Origin: Clostridium formicaceticum | GTDB taxonomy: Bacteria; Bacillota; Clostridia; Peptostreptococcales; Natronincolaceae | Reading direction: 5' to 3' | DNA length: 64,000 bases | Assembly (NCBI RefSeq): GCF_001854185.1 | Contig: NZ_CP017603.1 | Span: forward strand, 2,170,001 to 2,234,000 | Part shown: positions 8,976 through 17,273 of the stretch, piece by piece | How the letters are laid out: every line of letters starts with the position of its first letter | How positions within the stretch are numbered: position 1 is the first letter of the stretch | The notes under the pieces: generated by a model | Told to the model about the DNA's origin: nothing | Database searches by the model: none | The model's input: only the letters and a program-made list of their open reading frames with translations | Position numbers and translations under genes: made by a program

Positions 8976-9890
8976 ATGCATACTCAACATTATATAAATG
9001 AAGGTGAAAAAATAATGAAGACAAAAATAAGAAATTTAATGGAGATGCCCCCGGAAATAAAATACAATTACTTAAAGACTTTGCTTACGATGGCCAATAT
9101 AGATGAAAAAATAAATTCGTTAGAAGCAGCACAGTTTTATAGGTTTATGGCTAAGGTACAGCTGGGAAAGGAAGAAAGAAAGTTATTTTTAAAACAAATG
9201 GATAAGTTAGAGATTGATATGGATTCTTTATGCAAAAGGCTATACAGGGAGCTTAATGAACAAGAGAAAAATATTGTTCGTTTTTCTTTAATAAAAGATT
9301 TAATGATAATGATGAAGTGTGATTATTATGAGGCACCAGAAGAAGTAGAACTTTTTAACGAAATCAAGATAATTTTAGGTATAACAGAGGAACATATGGT
9401 TTTCTTTATTGAGGAAGATGAAAGAGAAAAAAACTTTTTTAGGGATATCCCTAGTGGTTATTTAAGATATGAAGGTTTAGAGGAAGTTGCTTTAACAACT
9501 ACTGCAATAGGTGCATCTTTAACTACCTTCTTTTTTAGTGATAGTTTCAAGAAAAGTCGTTATTCACTTAAGAAATCTTCTCATAAAGAAAAGTTCATTT
9601 TTGATTTGTTAAGGGCGATGGTAATGGGAGCAACTTCTTATACGTCCTTAAAATGGTTGCTGAAAAGAAGAAAAAACAAAGCTCTAATTTTGGAAAAGCA
9701 TCTCATTCAGGAATGTGAAAAGCTTCAGGAGCGGACGAAACGTTACTTAACTTTTGATATCCAATATCTTCAAGAGAGTCTTAAGTGGGCGGAGGAAAAC
9801 TTTATAGAAATGGAGTCTCAAAGAGAGATGATTGACTTACTTAAAAAAAGCCTAGCTGTTCTTAATAATACAAAACCTCAATTACTATAA
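8976..9890 (+). CDS. TerB-like helical protein of unknown function
   Basis: Up to 304 residues, not assigned to a named family with confidence. The first 150 residues are all helical, beginning with a segment (LLTMANIDEKINSLEAAQF) that resembles the TerB/DjlA-type domain, where an acidic D-E-K loop starts a helical bundle. The middle has one possible membrane-interacting stretch (EVALTTTAIGASLTTFFFS) and the rest is lysine-rich with coiled-coil character. Two starts are possible: ATG 8976 (GGAG at 8964-8967) and ATG 9015 (GGTG at 9003-9006); the latter begins MKTKIRNLMEMPP. It is single, between a divergent tetR and a terminator. Function unknown. Confidence 0.6.
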   Translation: MHTQHYINEGEKIMKTKIRNLMEMPPEIKYNYLKTLLTMANIDEKINSLEAAQFYRFMAKVQLGKEERKLFLKQMDKLEIDMDSLCKRLYRELNEQEKNIVRFSLIKDLMIMMKCDYYEAPEEVELFNEIKIILGITEEHMVFFIEEDEREKNFFRDIPSGYLRYEGLEEVALTTTAIGASLTTFFFSDSFKKSRYSLKKSSHKEKFIFDLLRAMVMGATSYTSLKWLLKRRKNKALILEKHLIQECEKLQERTKRYLTFDIQYLQESLKWAEENFIEMESQREMIDLLKKSLAVLNNTKPQLL

Positions 9891-9896
9891 CAATTG

Positions 9897-9922
9897 GACT
9901 CCTACTTGGTTGGAGTCTTTTT
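9897..9922 (+). terminator. Terminator after the TerB-like gene
   Basis: GACTCC (9897-9902) pairs with GGAGTC (9912-9917), followed directly by TTTTT. Confidence 0.8.
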
Positions 9923-10304
9923 ATGCATCTTATACAAAGACATACGCCTGTGAATTTTAATGTACTAAGGGCTGCATTTGCAGTCCTTGGCTACGTTTTT
10001 TAGCTAAGGCGAAACCGTAGACCGTGTATATTAAAATTTAACTTTAGAAGTGCGCATCTATAAGAAAAGATTTTTATAAAATTCATAGTAATCGGGAGAG
10101 GAAAAAAGGTTTTTGTGTGGAATATAACGTATATAAAAAAATTACCTATTCTAACTTACCTCAGCGAAAGCAAAGATGTAAGTGGATTGATGACATAATC
10201 TTACTTTTTTAAATGTATATTGTGTATATAGATGTTACTAGGATTGTTTTGATAAAAATTTAACAGCGAAGTAAATCAATAGAAAATGACTGGAGGTAAA
10301 AGCT
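9923..10304. other. Intergenic region before the dehydratase-activase set
   Basis: No gene seen. It holds the palindromic element at 9952-10039. Further on, around 10155-10190, CTTACCTC and a matching GA-GTAAG segment could form another hairpin. The last 100 bases are AT-rich and should hold the promoter of the downstream operon, but I cannot pick a convincing -35/-10 pair. GGAGGT at 10292-10297 is the ribosome site of the next gene. Confidence 0.5.
9952..10039. repeat. Small palindromic dispersed element, TTTTAAT family, copy 1
   Basis: About 88 bases bounded by inverted ends GAATTTTAATGTAC and GTATATTAAAATT. Inside are two further hairpins: one around 9967-9987 (AAGGGCTGC with GCAGTCCTT) and one at about 9991-10020 (CTACG...CGTAG), giving a cruciform or cloverleaf-like fold. 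Related ends occur at 28765-28803 and 59397-59485, with fragments near 16770 and 45251. No coding potential. Looks like a MITE or REP-type element. Confidence 0.6.
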
Positions 10305-11306
10305 GTGAAAATAGGAATTCCCCAGAGTCTGCTTTATGCTTATTACTATCCTTTTTGGAAGACTTATTTTGAAGAACTAGGTTTAGAAGTGGTGACGACT
10401 TCTCCCACGACAAAGGATATTATTGATCAAGGTGTAAAGGCCTCTGTACCAGAAATCTGTGTACCTATCAAGGTATATATTGGGCATGTGTTAATGTTGC
10501 TGGAGAAAGAAGTGGATTACATTTTTATACCAAGATTTGTTTCTATAAAAAAGGGTCAATTTTTCTGTCCCAAATTTATGGGACTACCAGATATGATTAG
10601 ACATTCTATAGAGGGTATAGAAGAAAAGCTCATCATGCCCTCGATTGATACGAAAAATGATAATATAGCCAGTGCTTTTAAGCATAGTATCTTTGGAAAT
10701 AAGCTTGCTATAAGTCCTACGCAAAATAAACATGCATTAGAAAAGGCAGAAAAAGTATGGATTAATTTTAGGGAATATAGCAAAAAAGGTTATTCTGCTA
10801 TGGAGGCTTGTGATTTTGTGCTGGAAAAAAGGCATGGAGAACAGGTGAACCTAATAAGCAAAGAGAAAACTGATGTAACAATAGGGTTATTAGGTTATGT
10901 ATACAACATATATGATCCTTTTATTAGCATGGATATATTAGGGAAGTTGAGAGAAATGGGGGTTAGGGTTAGGACCTTTGAGATGTTAGAGGAGAAGGAG
11001 ATAGAAGCGCAACTGAAGTCCATGTCAAAAACTCTGTTTTGGACCTTTAGTGATAAACTTTTAGCAGCAGGCTATCATTTCTATAAGGATGAAGAAGTAG
11101 ATGGATTAATTCATGTAACTGCCTTCGGCTGTGGTCCAGATTCTTTGCTGGGCAAATTATTGGAGCTTGATTCTTCTCTTTATAAAAAGCCCTTTATGAC
11201 AGTAAGGGTTGATGAACATTCAGGTGAGAATCATCTTCAAACAAGAATAGAAGCTTTTGTAGATATGATCAAACGGAAAAAATTCAAAGTACAAAGAGGT
11301 GCGTGA
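10305..11306 (+). CDS. Acyl-CoA dehydratase activase-related protein (DUF2229-like)
   Basis: 333 residues, GTG start at 10305 after TGGAGGT. The opening MKIGIPQSLLYAYYYPFWKT and the cysteine-bearing segment VPEICVPIKVYIGHV (residues about 49-63) are typical of DUF2229 proteins, relatives of the 2-hydroxyacyl-CoA dehydratase (HgdB/FldB) fold that bind a [4Fe-4S] cluster through cysteines. A second region HVTAFGCGPDSL and the end VDEHSGENHLQTRIEAFVDM are also conserved. It overlaps the next gene by a few bases. In many Clostridia these proteins and an activase ATPase occur together, or fused in one large protein; the substrate is not known. Confidence 0.8.
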   Translation: MKIGIPQSLLYAYYYPFWKTYFEELGLEVVTTSPTTKDIIDQGVKASVPEICVPIKVYIGHVLMLLEKEVDYIFIPRFVSIKKGQFFCPKFMGLPDMIRHSIEGIEEKLIMPSIDTKNDNIASAFKHSIFGNKLAISPTQNKHALEKAEKVWINFREYSKKGYSAMEACDFVLEKRHGEQVNLISKEKTDVTIGLLGYVYNIYDPFISMDILGKLREMGVRVRTFEMLEEKEIEAQLKSMSKTLFWTFSDKLLAAGYHFYKDEEVDGLIHVTAFGCGPDSLLGKLLELDSSLYKKPFMTVRVDEHSGENHLQTRIEAFVDMIKRKKFKVQRGA

Positions 11307-11308
11307 AG

Positions 11309-12400
11309 ATGAAGGTATCTTTTCCCTATATGGGAACAACAGTGGTATATAAAAAACTCTTAGAGCTATTAGGCCACGAAGTAATCATGCCTCCAAAACC
11401 CAGTCAAAAAACCATTAATTTAGGCGTAAAATACAGTCCAGAGTTTGCATGTTTCCCTTTAAAGGTTATCATGGGCAGTTACATGGAGGCGATAGAAAAG
11501 GGAGCAGAGGTGATTATTACCTCAGGAGGACATGGCCCTTGTAGAGCTGGATTTTATGAAAAGGTACATAGCCGTATTTTGGAAGAAGAAAATTATCCGG
11601 TAGAGTTTATTGTGTTTGACTCTATGTTTAGAGACTATAAAATGTTTTTTCGAAATCTTATAAGAGTAAAGGGAAAAAGCTCATGGTATAGACTAAGTCG
11701 ATCTCTTTTACTGGTCTATGACATGATTAAGAAACTAGATATATTAGAAAAAAAGGTACAACAAATTAGAGCCTATGAATTAAAAAAAGGAGAAACTACT
11801 AAAGTATGGGAAAATATTCAACAGCTCTTCGATCAAGCCTATACGAAGAAAGCAATAAAAGAAGCTTTTGAAAAAGGGAAGCTGATGCTGGAAGAAATAA
11901 AGCAAGTGCCGGTAAAGGAAGAAAATAAAATAAGAATAGGAATTGTAGGAGAGATTTATGTGGTGATGGAGGCTTCGATTAATATGAAGCTTGAGGAATT
12001 ATTAGGCTCATTAGGAGCAGAAGTAGAACGTTCTCAATATTTATCCCAATGGATTAATTACAATGCTTTACCTCAATTTATAAATCACACACATGAAACT
12101 GAAATTTTAAAAAAGGGAGAACAATATATTCCTATTGCAATAGGAGGACATGCACAACAAACCGTAGGACATATTGTAGACTATAGTGAGAGAGGTTTTG
12201 ATGGTGTTGTTCATTTGATGCCCTTTGGTTGTTTACCAGAATTAGTTTCACAAAGTATTATTCCTAAAATTACAGCGGAACGAAATATTCCAGTATTAAC
12301 CCTTTCTATTGATGAACAAACTGGCACAGCCAATAATTTAACAAGAATTGAAGCATTTCTTGATCTAATAAAGGGAAAAAGAAGAAAAAAAATATCATAG
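11309..12400 (+). CDS. Acyl-CoA dehydratase activase-related protein, second member
   Basis: 363 residues from ATG 11309, chosen because GAGG (11296-11299) is 9 bases upstream; GTG 11303 is too close. A paralogue in type of the preceding protein: VSFPYMGTTVVYKKLLELLG at the start, SPEFACFPLKVIMGSYMEA with the conserved Cys, then SGGHGPCRAGFYE with a second Cys, and near the end HLMPFGCLPELVSQ and SIDEQTGTANNLTRIEAFLD. These cysteines probably hold an Fe-S cluster, as in HgdB-type dehydratases. It sits between its relative and the activase and is likely a partner of both. Catalytic role and substrate unknown. Confidence 0.8.
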   Translation: MKVSFPYMGTTVVYKKLLELLGHEVIMPPKPSQKTINLGVKYSPEFACFPLKVIMGSYMEAIEKGAEVIITSGGHGPCRAGFYEKVHSRILEEENYPVEFIVFDSMFRDYKMFFRNLIRVKGKSSWYRLSRSLLLVYDMIKKLDILEKKVQQIRAYELKKGETTKVWENIQQLFDQAYTKKAIKEAFEKGKLMLEEIKQVPVKEENKIRIGIVGEIYVVMEASINMKLEELLGSLGAEVERSQYLSQWINYNALPQFINHTHETEILKKGEQYIPIAIGGHAQQTVGHIVDYSERGFDGVVHLMPFGCLPELVSQSIIPKITAERNIPVLTLSIDEQTGTANNLTRIEAFLDLIKGKRRKKIS

Positions 12401-12413
12401 GGAGATGAATGGT

Positions 12414-13376
12414 GTGCAGGAAATATACTTAGGAATAGATGTAGGCTCAGTTAGTACAAATATCGTTGTTATTAATAAAGATTATGAAGTATTATATAGT
12501 CAATATGTTCGAACAAATGGACAGCCTTTAGATTCTGTACAGAAGGGAATGGTAGAATTAAGAAAAAGCCTACCTCAAAACATTCAAGTATGTGGTGTTG
12601 GAACAACTGGTAGTGGACGGCAGTTGGTAGGGGTAATGCTGGGGGCAGATGTTGTGAAGAACGAAATAACTGCCCATGCTACTGCTACAGCACAAGTAGT
12701 GCCTGATGTAAAAACAATTTTTGAAATAGGTGGGCAGGATTCTAAAATTATTATTATAGAAAATCAAATGGTTGTGGATTTTGCTATGAACACGGTTTGT
12801 GCAGCTGGAACAGGTTCTTTTTTAGATCATCAGGCAGAAAGACTGGGAATTCCTATAGAGCAGTTTGGCGATATGGCTTTGGCGGCAGAAAGAGATGTAA
12901 GAATTGCTGGAAGGTGCACAGTTTTTGCGGAGTCTGATATGATTGCAAAACAACAGTTTGGATTTTCAAAAGCAGAAATTATAAAAGGTCTTTGTGAAGC
13001 CTTAGTAAGAAATTATATCAATAATTTAGGCAGAGGTAAGAAGTTAGAACCTCCCTATGTATTCCAAGGGGGAGTAGCAGCAAATAAAGGTATTAAAACA
13101 GCCTTTGAAAAAGAAATTGGTCATGAGGTAATTATCCCTAAATACTTTAATATTATGGGGGCCTTAGGATCAGCTATTTTAGCTAAGGAATATATTCAGG
13201 AAACAGAAGGACCTAGTAACTTTAGAGGATTTGAAGCAGCAGAATTAGATTTCAAACCTTCTACCTTCGAATGTGGAGATTGTTCAAATCATTGTGAAGT
13301 CATTAAAGTAGAATTAGATAGAAAAGTGGTGGCTATGTGGGGAGACCGATGTGGCAAATGGACTAATAGTCTATAA
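12414..13376 (+). CDS. Acyl-CoA dehydratase activase (BadF/BadG/HgdC ATPase family)
   Basis: ASKHA-fold ATPase that drives an electron at low potential into a partner Fe-S protein. Motifs in order: GIDVGSVSTNIVVI (phosphate 1), GTTGSGR, FEIGGQDSKII, NTVCAAGTGSFLDHQAERLG and GRCTVFAESDMI; the last two carry the cysteines that hold the [4Fe-4S] cluster between two subunits. A C-terminal extension adds CGDCSNHC and RCGKW, cysteines absent from the classic 260-residue activators, suggesting a second metal site. The start is placed at GTG 12414 because GGGAG (12400-12404) is 9 bases upstream; ATG 12405 touches that site. Third gene of the operon, 320 residues. Confidence 0.9.
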   Translation: MQEIYLGIDVGSVSTNIVVINKDYEVLYSQYVRTNGQPLDSVQKGMVELRKSLPQNIQVCGVGTTGSGRQLVGVMLGADVVKNEITAHATATAQVVPDVKTIFEIGGQDSKIIIIENQMVVDFAMNTVCAAGTGSFLDHQAERLGIPIEQFGDMALAAERDVRIAGRCTVFAESDMIAKQQFGFSKAEIIKGLCEALVRNYINNLGRGKKLEPPYVFQGGVAANKGIKTAFEKEIGHEVIIPKYFNIMGALGSAILAKEYIQETEGPSNFRGFEAAELDFKPSTFECGDCSNHCEVIKVELDRKVVAMWGDRCGKWTNSL

Positions 13377-13423
13377 TATTATAAAAAAGCCACTTTTGGT
13401 GGCCAGGGAAAAAGCGTGATTTT

Positions 13424-13508
13424 GTTTAGCGTAGGTGGGACTTTCAATCAGGTGGAGTAGGCTCTCCACCTGATTTCCCGATGTTCAGCTTTAGCTGGAG
13501 GAGTTCAC
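13424..13508. repeat. IS200/IS605-end-like palindromic element, copy 1
   Basis: 68 bases (13441-13508) align without gaps to 25319-25386; by eye 62 of 68 positions agree. It contains a perfect hairpin ATCAGGTGGAG/CTCCACCTGAT, then GATGTTCAGC-TTTA-GCTGG and ends GAGTTCAC. A short hairpin before a TTCAC end is what the right ends of IS200/IS605-group elements look like. The reverse complement of 13427-13444 also matches the hairpin after valS (53953 onward). No transposase is near. A further small hairpin (13389-13403) lies between the upstream stop and this element. Confidence 0.6.
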
Positions 13509-13514
13509 TGTTTG

Positions 13515-14075
13515 TTACAAACTGCTAACATAGGCTTCTAAATCCTCTAGTAAAGTGATATATTTTTTTTCAGTATTTACACTATCTAATCTTTCTTTGG
13601 CATTCTCAAATAATGTATCTATTTCTTGATGCATAGCATCATCAAAACTCTTTTCAGCAAAAGTAAAGATGGCAGTATCTTCTTTGTCAATATGACGATA
13701 CAATAAATCCATATAAGCTGTAGCATTGGCTACGATGTCTAATTTTGCTTCTTCAGACTCTTCTTGTGCCTTTTTTAAGGCCTCCTCTAAGTTTTGTACA
13801 AATAATCTTCCTAAATCATGTTCTGCCAACATACCATAAATGGGACCTTGTTTGATAGCTGTACCTAATTCTGAGGACATTTTTTCAAACAAAATATCTT
13901 CCTCTTTACCATGATGGAATTTATCAGCATAATTTCTGATAAAATCAATAGCATCATAATAACCTTTATAGTAGACTTCTTTTGTATCAAAGGTCTGTAA
14001 ACATAATTTTCTTATTACCTTTAACATTCTAAGAATATTTTGATGTTCATCCATCAATGTTTTTACTGCCTTCAT
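13515..14075 (-). CDS. Hemerythrin-domain protein
   Basis: 186 residues forming a four-helix HHE bundle for a di-iron centre. Ligand motifs in order: DEHQNI (about residue 9), KFHHGKEEDILFE (about 53-65), LAEHDLGRLF (about 83-92) and YRHIDKEDTAIF (about 128-139). In anaerobes such proteins bind oxygen or nitric oxide, or store iron; YtfE/Ric-type repair is another option. RBS GGAGGG precedes the ATG. The gene stands alone, with the palindromic element at its 3' side. A specific role (oxygen protection) is inference. Confidence 0.85.
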   Translation of the reverse strand: MKAVKTLMDEHQNILRMLKVIRKLCLQTFDTKEVYYKGYYDAIDFIRNYADKFHHGKEEDILFEKMSSELGTAIKQGPIYGMLAEHDLGRLFVQNLEEALKKAQEESEEAKLDIVANATAYMDLLYRHIDKEDTAIFTFAEKSFDDAMHQEIDTLFENAKERLDSVNTEKKYITLLEDLEAYVSSL

Positions 14076-14371
14076 TGATTTTCCCTCCTCTAAGTATAAG
14101 TTGAAACAATATTTATCCTATTGAAATATGAAGTGTTTAAATGTATCTTTAAAGAGATAAAAGACTACTTCTATATTTAGTATAACCATATATCTCTATT
14201 AAGACTGTGAGTTGCATCAAAATTTACGAAAATCTTTTGAAAAAAATATTTCTAGGCTATAATATAGGTAGGTATTTTATTTGTGTAGTTTTTTTGTTAT
14301 TTCCGACACGTCATTAAATAATTATACAACGCAAATTTGTTGTAGAGGTTGATTTAGATTGGAGAAAAAAG

Positions 14372-15115
14372 ATGAAAATAGGTGGATACGCCCATAGTAA
14401 TGGAATTACTTTTTTTTGTGATGTATTAAAGATCCAAACAATAAAAGTAAAAGAAGAGATCAAATATGAAATTGCTTGGATATTACCCCCCAAGTGGCTA
14501 AGAAAATTGGAAGGAAAGTTTTTGTTCACTAGTTTTTTGGTAGTTTATTACCAATGGAGGATAATGAGCAGGAAGTATAAGGGGTTACTGATAGGTTTCT
14601 TACTACTTACTATTTTAGAGGAAATTTTCAAAATCCCTGTTTTAGACAAGCTGCCTTACTTATCTATAAATAAATGGCGAATTTATGGTGTTTTAATCCT
14701 TTGTCTTTTATGGCATCTTAAAAAAATCATTAGGCTTTTTCAGTACCATGGAGCAGAACATAAGGTGATTAATTGCTATATTAAATATGGTTATGTAAAT
14801 CATTACTTAGTAAAAAATTCTTCTCGATTTAATAAGAGGTGTGGTTCTAATTTAGTTTTAATTATGATCATATTATACGGTGTTTTATGGATATTTTCTA
14901 TAGAATCCCTAATAGCTTTTTTTCTACTCTTTTTAGTTTCTATTCAAATACTAAAAAAAGTTGTTTCCAAGAATAGAAGGTGGGATAAGTACATGAACTT
15001 ATTACAGTGGCTTACAGTTTTAGAACCAAAAGAAGAAGATATTGACTTAGCTATTTACGGTTTTAAAGCTTTACAGCAAGCTTATCATGTCTATTGTAGA
15101 GAAGCATCAGCTTGA
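14372..15115 (+). CDS. DUF1385 family (YqhQ-like) membrane protein
   Basis: 247 residues with about four hydrophobic segments. The family hallmark YHGAEHKVINCYI (about residues 124-136) is present, as is RCGSNLVLIMI. Normal YqhQ proteins are near 300 residues and begin MKIGGQAVIEGVMMR; here the start reads MKIGGYAHSNGITFFCD, so the N-terminal signature is degenerate and the protein is shorter. It is probably a diverged second copy. Function of the family is unknown. A leader of about 100 bases before the ATG has no clear site other than GGAG at about 14360. Ends in a very strong palindromic terminator. Confidence 0.8.
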   Translation: MKIGGYAHSNGITFFCDVLKIQTIKVKEEIKYEIAWILPPKWLRKLEGKFLFTSFLVVYYQWRIMSRKYKGLLIGFLLLTILEEIFKIPVLDKLPYLSINKWRIYGVLILCLLWHLKKIIRLFQYHGAEHKVINCYIKYGYVNHYLVKNSSRFNKRCGSNLVLIMIILYGVLWIFSIESLIAFFLLFLVSIQILKKVVSKNRRWDKYMNLLQWLTVLEPKEEDIDLAIYGFKALQQAYHVYCREASA

Positions 15116-15170
15116 CTTAAATAATATTGAAGGGAGAGGTAGTTACCTCTCCCTTCAATATTATTTAAGT
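15115..15170. terminator. 27-bp perfect palindrome, bidirectional terminator
   Basis: 15115-15141 is the exact reverse complement of 15144-15170, with a 2-base loop. It overlaps the stop codons of both converging genes (15113-15115 and 15161-15163). The GC-rich core GGGAGAGGTA lies at the loop end. Confidence 0.85.
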
Positions 15171-15448
15171 TTATTTTGATTGGTTTTATTTAGTTGTTGA
15201 TTTAGTTGCTGCTGATTTTTTTGCTGTTGCTGCATGCCCAAAGATTGTTGTAAATATTGAGGCTCTTCACTATTTACAAAATCTACTCTTCCTTGAAGCA
15301 TTTGAATCGTAGTATCAAGATTTGTTGACAATTGATTGAACATTTGCTGAGCTTGTTGATCCTCTGTATCCATAGAGAAAGTTTTTAAATCAGTTTGTAA
15401 ACTTTTTGCACTGTTTAAAGCTTGCTGAAGCTTATTAATAGTTGTCAT
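15161..15448 (-). CDS. DUF1657 spore-associated protein with a Gln-rich tail
   Basis: 95 residues. The N-terminal 65 residues fit DUF1657: a helical hairpin with LKTFSMDTEDQQAQQMFNQL and an end EEPQYLQQ. The remaining 30 residues are almost only Q, N, L and K. Two related proteins flank the spoVA genes at 56434 and 59550. DUF1657 genes are commonly forespore-expressed and linked to spoVA and yetF genes; the molecular role is unknown. RBS (GGAGG region just upstream of 15448) is good. It overlaps the 27-bp terminator at its stop. Confidence 0.8.
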   Translation of the reverse strand: MTTINKLQQALNSAKSLQTDLKTFSMDTEDQQAQQMFNQLSTNLDTTIQMLQGRVDFVNSEEPQYLQQSLGMQQQQKNQQQLNQQLNKTNQNKLK

Positions 15449-15590
15449 AAGTGTAATACCTCCATATAAGTTTTTTTAGTTTACGAATAAAATATTGTCA
15501 AGAGAAAAACTGTTTTGCAAGAAAATTTTCTCTTTCCTTCTTATATTATTAACAAAAGTTCTGCTAACTTGCATTGTAAAAACAGGCAAA

Positions 15591-15626
15591 AAACCAAAGA
15601 ACTACAAAAGTTCTTTGGTTTAAAAG
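15591..15626 (-). terminator. Terminator after the minus-strand gene at 15638
   Basis: 13-bp stem, 15591-15603 with 15609-15621, loop ACAAA. The A-rich run at 15577-15593 gives a T tract on the minus strand. Confidence 0.75.
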
Positions 15627-15637
15627 TGAATTAAGTC

Positions 15638-16297
15638 TTATTTTAATACGATACGATGTATAGGCGCCTGTGAAGGATTTCCTCCATCGACAATATAAGT
15701 GTAATTAGGATTGGCGTGTTCTATAAATGATTGAATCCAAGTGAAACGCAAATCATACATAATAGATGTATCCATAGATACATGCTCCCAATAGGGTTTA
15801 TGCAGACAATTGGTTATTTGCCACTGCACTTCCTTCTCCTGTGCATCGAGAATGTTGTTTGCATTATCGCAAGGCATGCCTTCTAATAAGTAATTATTTA
15901 GTTCCTTGTATAGAGAAGTTGCGTCGGAGGGTTTTGCTAGTTTAGATACTTCTAAACCAAGCTGTTTACCCTGTTCTCTATAAACATTTTTTATAGTTTT
16001 TAAAGCCTCTTTCCCAAATTCATCGGATAAAGCTTTAATCACAGCCGCATGTCGTGTTTCAACAATAGAAATTTGTTTTTGCAACCAACCATGAATATTA
16101 TCAGTATCAATTAACGCTTCTAAGGGTTTTTGTGGAATAAAGTGACCATATTTTTCTTGCAATGTATTGCTTAACTGATCTATAAATTTTTTGGAATCTT
16201 CACCTGACAAAGCTGTTAGGATATTTTTTTCTAGTTCTTCAAATAACACAATTTTTTTAAATAGCCAATGATGAATGGGGCCTAAAAAAGCACTCAT
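15638..16297 (-). CDS. Conserved hypothetical protein, 219 residues
   Basis: Not recognised as a named family. Begins MSAFLGPIHHWLFKKI, a start I associate with conserved unknown proteins of Clostridia. Mostly helical, with scattered His, Cys and Trp (PCDNANNILD; CLHKPYWEHV; a final stretch YIVDGGNPSQAPIHRIVLK). The early HH and later H/C residues could bind a metal or haem, but no standard motif is visible. RBS AAAGGAGG precedes the ATG. Alone between two terminators. Function unknown. Confidence 0.65.
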   Translation of the reverse strand: MSAFLGPIHHWLFKKIVLFEELEKNILTALSGEDSKKFIDQLSNTLQEKYGHFIPQKPLEALIDTDNIHGWLQKQISIVETRHAAVIKALSDEFGKEALKTIKNVYREQGKQLGLEVSKLAKPSDATSLYKELNNYLLEGMPCDNANNILDAQEKEVQWQITNCLHKPYWEHVSMDTSIMYDLRFTWIQSFIEHANPNYTYIVDGGNPSQAPIHRIVLK

Positions 16298-16497
16298 AAA
16301 ATTGCCTCCTTTAAGAATAATAATATTTAGTTGCTATCTATAGCATATCCATATAGGGAAATTTTTAAAATGATCTATGTCACAAGTAAAATAAAATTTT
16401 TAAAAATCCTCTAGTAACTATCACATCTTTTTATACATTACATAATATAGAATAAGAACATGATTTATTATAATTATAATATGAAGGAGTGAATAGA

Positions 16498-16698
16498 ATG
16501 AGTGAACTTAATCAAAATGATGTATTTAGCAATTTTTTTGGAGGAATTTTTAAAGGGAAATCTAACATATTGATTATACTAGTGCTATGTTTATTGTTAA
16601 CTCAAAGCAAATGTGGATTTTGGGGAAAATTTGATGAAAACTTAATTTTAGTATTTGTAGTAATCATATGTTTATTTGGTGGATCTTTTAGATTCTAA
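16498..16698 (+). CDS. Small membrane protein, 66 residues
   Basis: ATG 16498 is chosen over upstream starts because AAGGAG (16483-16488) is correctly spaced. A polar N-terminus (MSELNQNDVFSNFFGGIFKG) is followed by two hydrophobic segments, IILVLCLLLT and LILVFVVIICLFGG, forming a short hairpin in the membrane. Location next to a SASP gene and general form recall small spore membrane proteins, but this is inference. Terminator follows. Confidence 0.6.
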   Translation: MSELNQNDVFSNFFGGIFKGKSNILIILVLCLLLTQSKCGFWGKFDENLILVFVVIICLFGGSFRF

Positions 16699-16721
16699 GG
16701 AAGGTTTACAGAACATATTCG

Positions 16722-16752
16722 AAAATAGGTACTTACATAGTGCCTATTTTTT
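16722..16752 (+). terminator. Terminator after the small membrane protein gene
   Basis: AAAATAGGTACT (16722-16733) pairs with AGTGCCTATTTT (16739-16750) with one G-U, then TT. Confidence 0.75.
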
Positions 16753-16886
16753 GATCCAAGTTGTTCCAGTACATTAAAATTTTAGGATGTATGTTATATA
16801 TTACAATGATTAAAACCTTTTATAATACAGATAATAGTATTGTAGTTATACACTACAAATTACATTCAAGGAAGGAGGAAGACATA

Positions 16887-17105
16887 ATGGCAACTAATAA
16901 CCAAACAGGTAGAAACCAAATCGTAGTTCCAGAAGCACGTCAAGCGTTAAATCAAATGAAAACAGAAATAGCTAGTGAATTAGGTCTAACAAACTATGAA
17001 GCAACTGATAAGGGTAATTTAACAGCTAGACAAAATGGTTATGTTGGTGGATATATGGTTAAAAGATTAATCGAGCAAGCTGAAAGAACAATGAGTGGTA
17101 GATAG
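16887..17105 (+). CDS. Small acid-soluble spore protein, alpha/beta type
   Basis: 72 residues from ATG 16887 (AAGGAGGAA just upstream); the longer upstream frame is not credible. SASP alpha/beta proteins coat spore DNA, protect it from UV and heat, and are degraded at germination by the Gpr protease. Seen here: VVPEARQALNQMKTEIASELG, holding the Gpr cut site (EIASELG), and the C-terminal DNA-binding motif GNLTARQNGYVGGYMVKRLIE. Nearly identical to the product of the minus-strand gene at 59856. Monocistronic with its own terminator, as usual for sigma-G genes. Confidence 0.95.
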   Translation: MATNNQTGRNQIVVPEARQALNQMKTEIASELGLTNYEATDKGNLTARQNGYVGGYMVKRLIEQAERTMSGR

Positions 17106-17140
17106 TAAATTTCATATTTACTGTATAATAGAATAAAAAA

Positions 17141-17177
17141 ACAAAAGCGAAGCAGAAGCTTCGCTTTTGTTTTTTTA
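17141..17177 (+). terminator. Terminator after the SASP gene
   Basis: 13-bp stem (17141-17153 with 17158-17170), loop AGAA, then a run of T. Confidence 0.9.
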
Positions 17178-17273
17178 AAAAGATAAAAATAAGGTTGAAA
17201 AAAAATAAGCCTTAGAGTAAACTAATTATGTAATACAATATGTAAACTTATAGAATTAGGGGGCAAGGCATTC

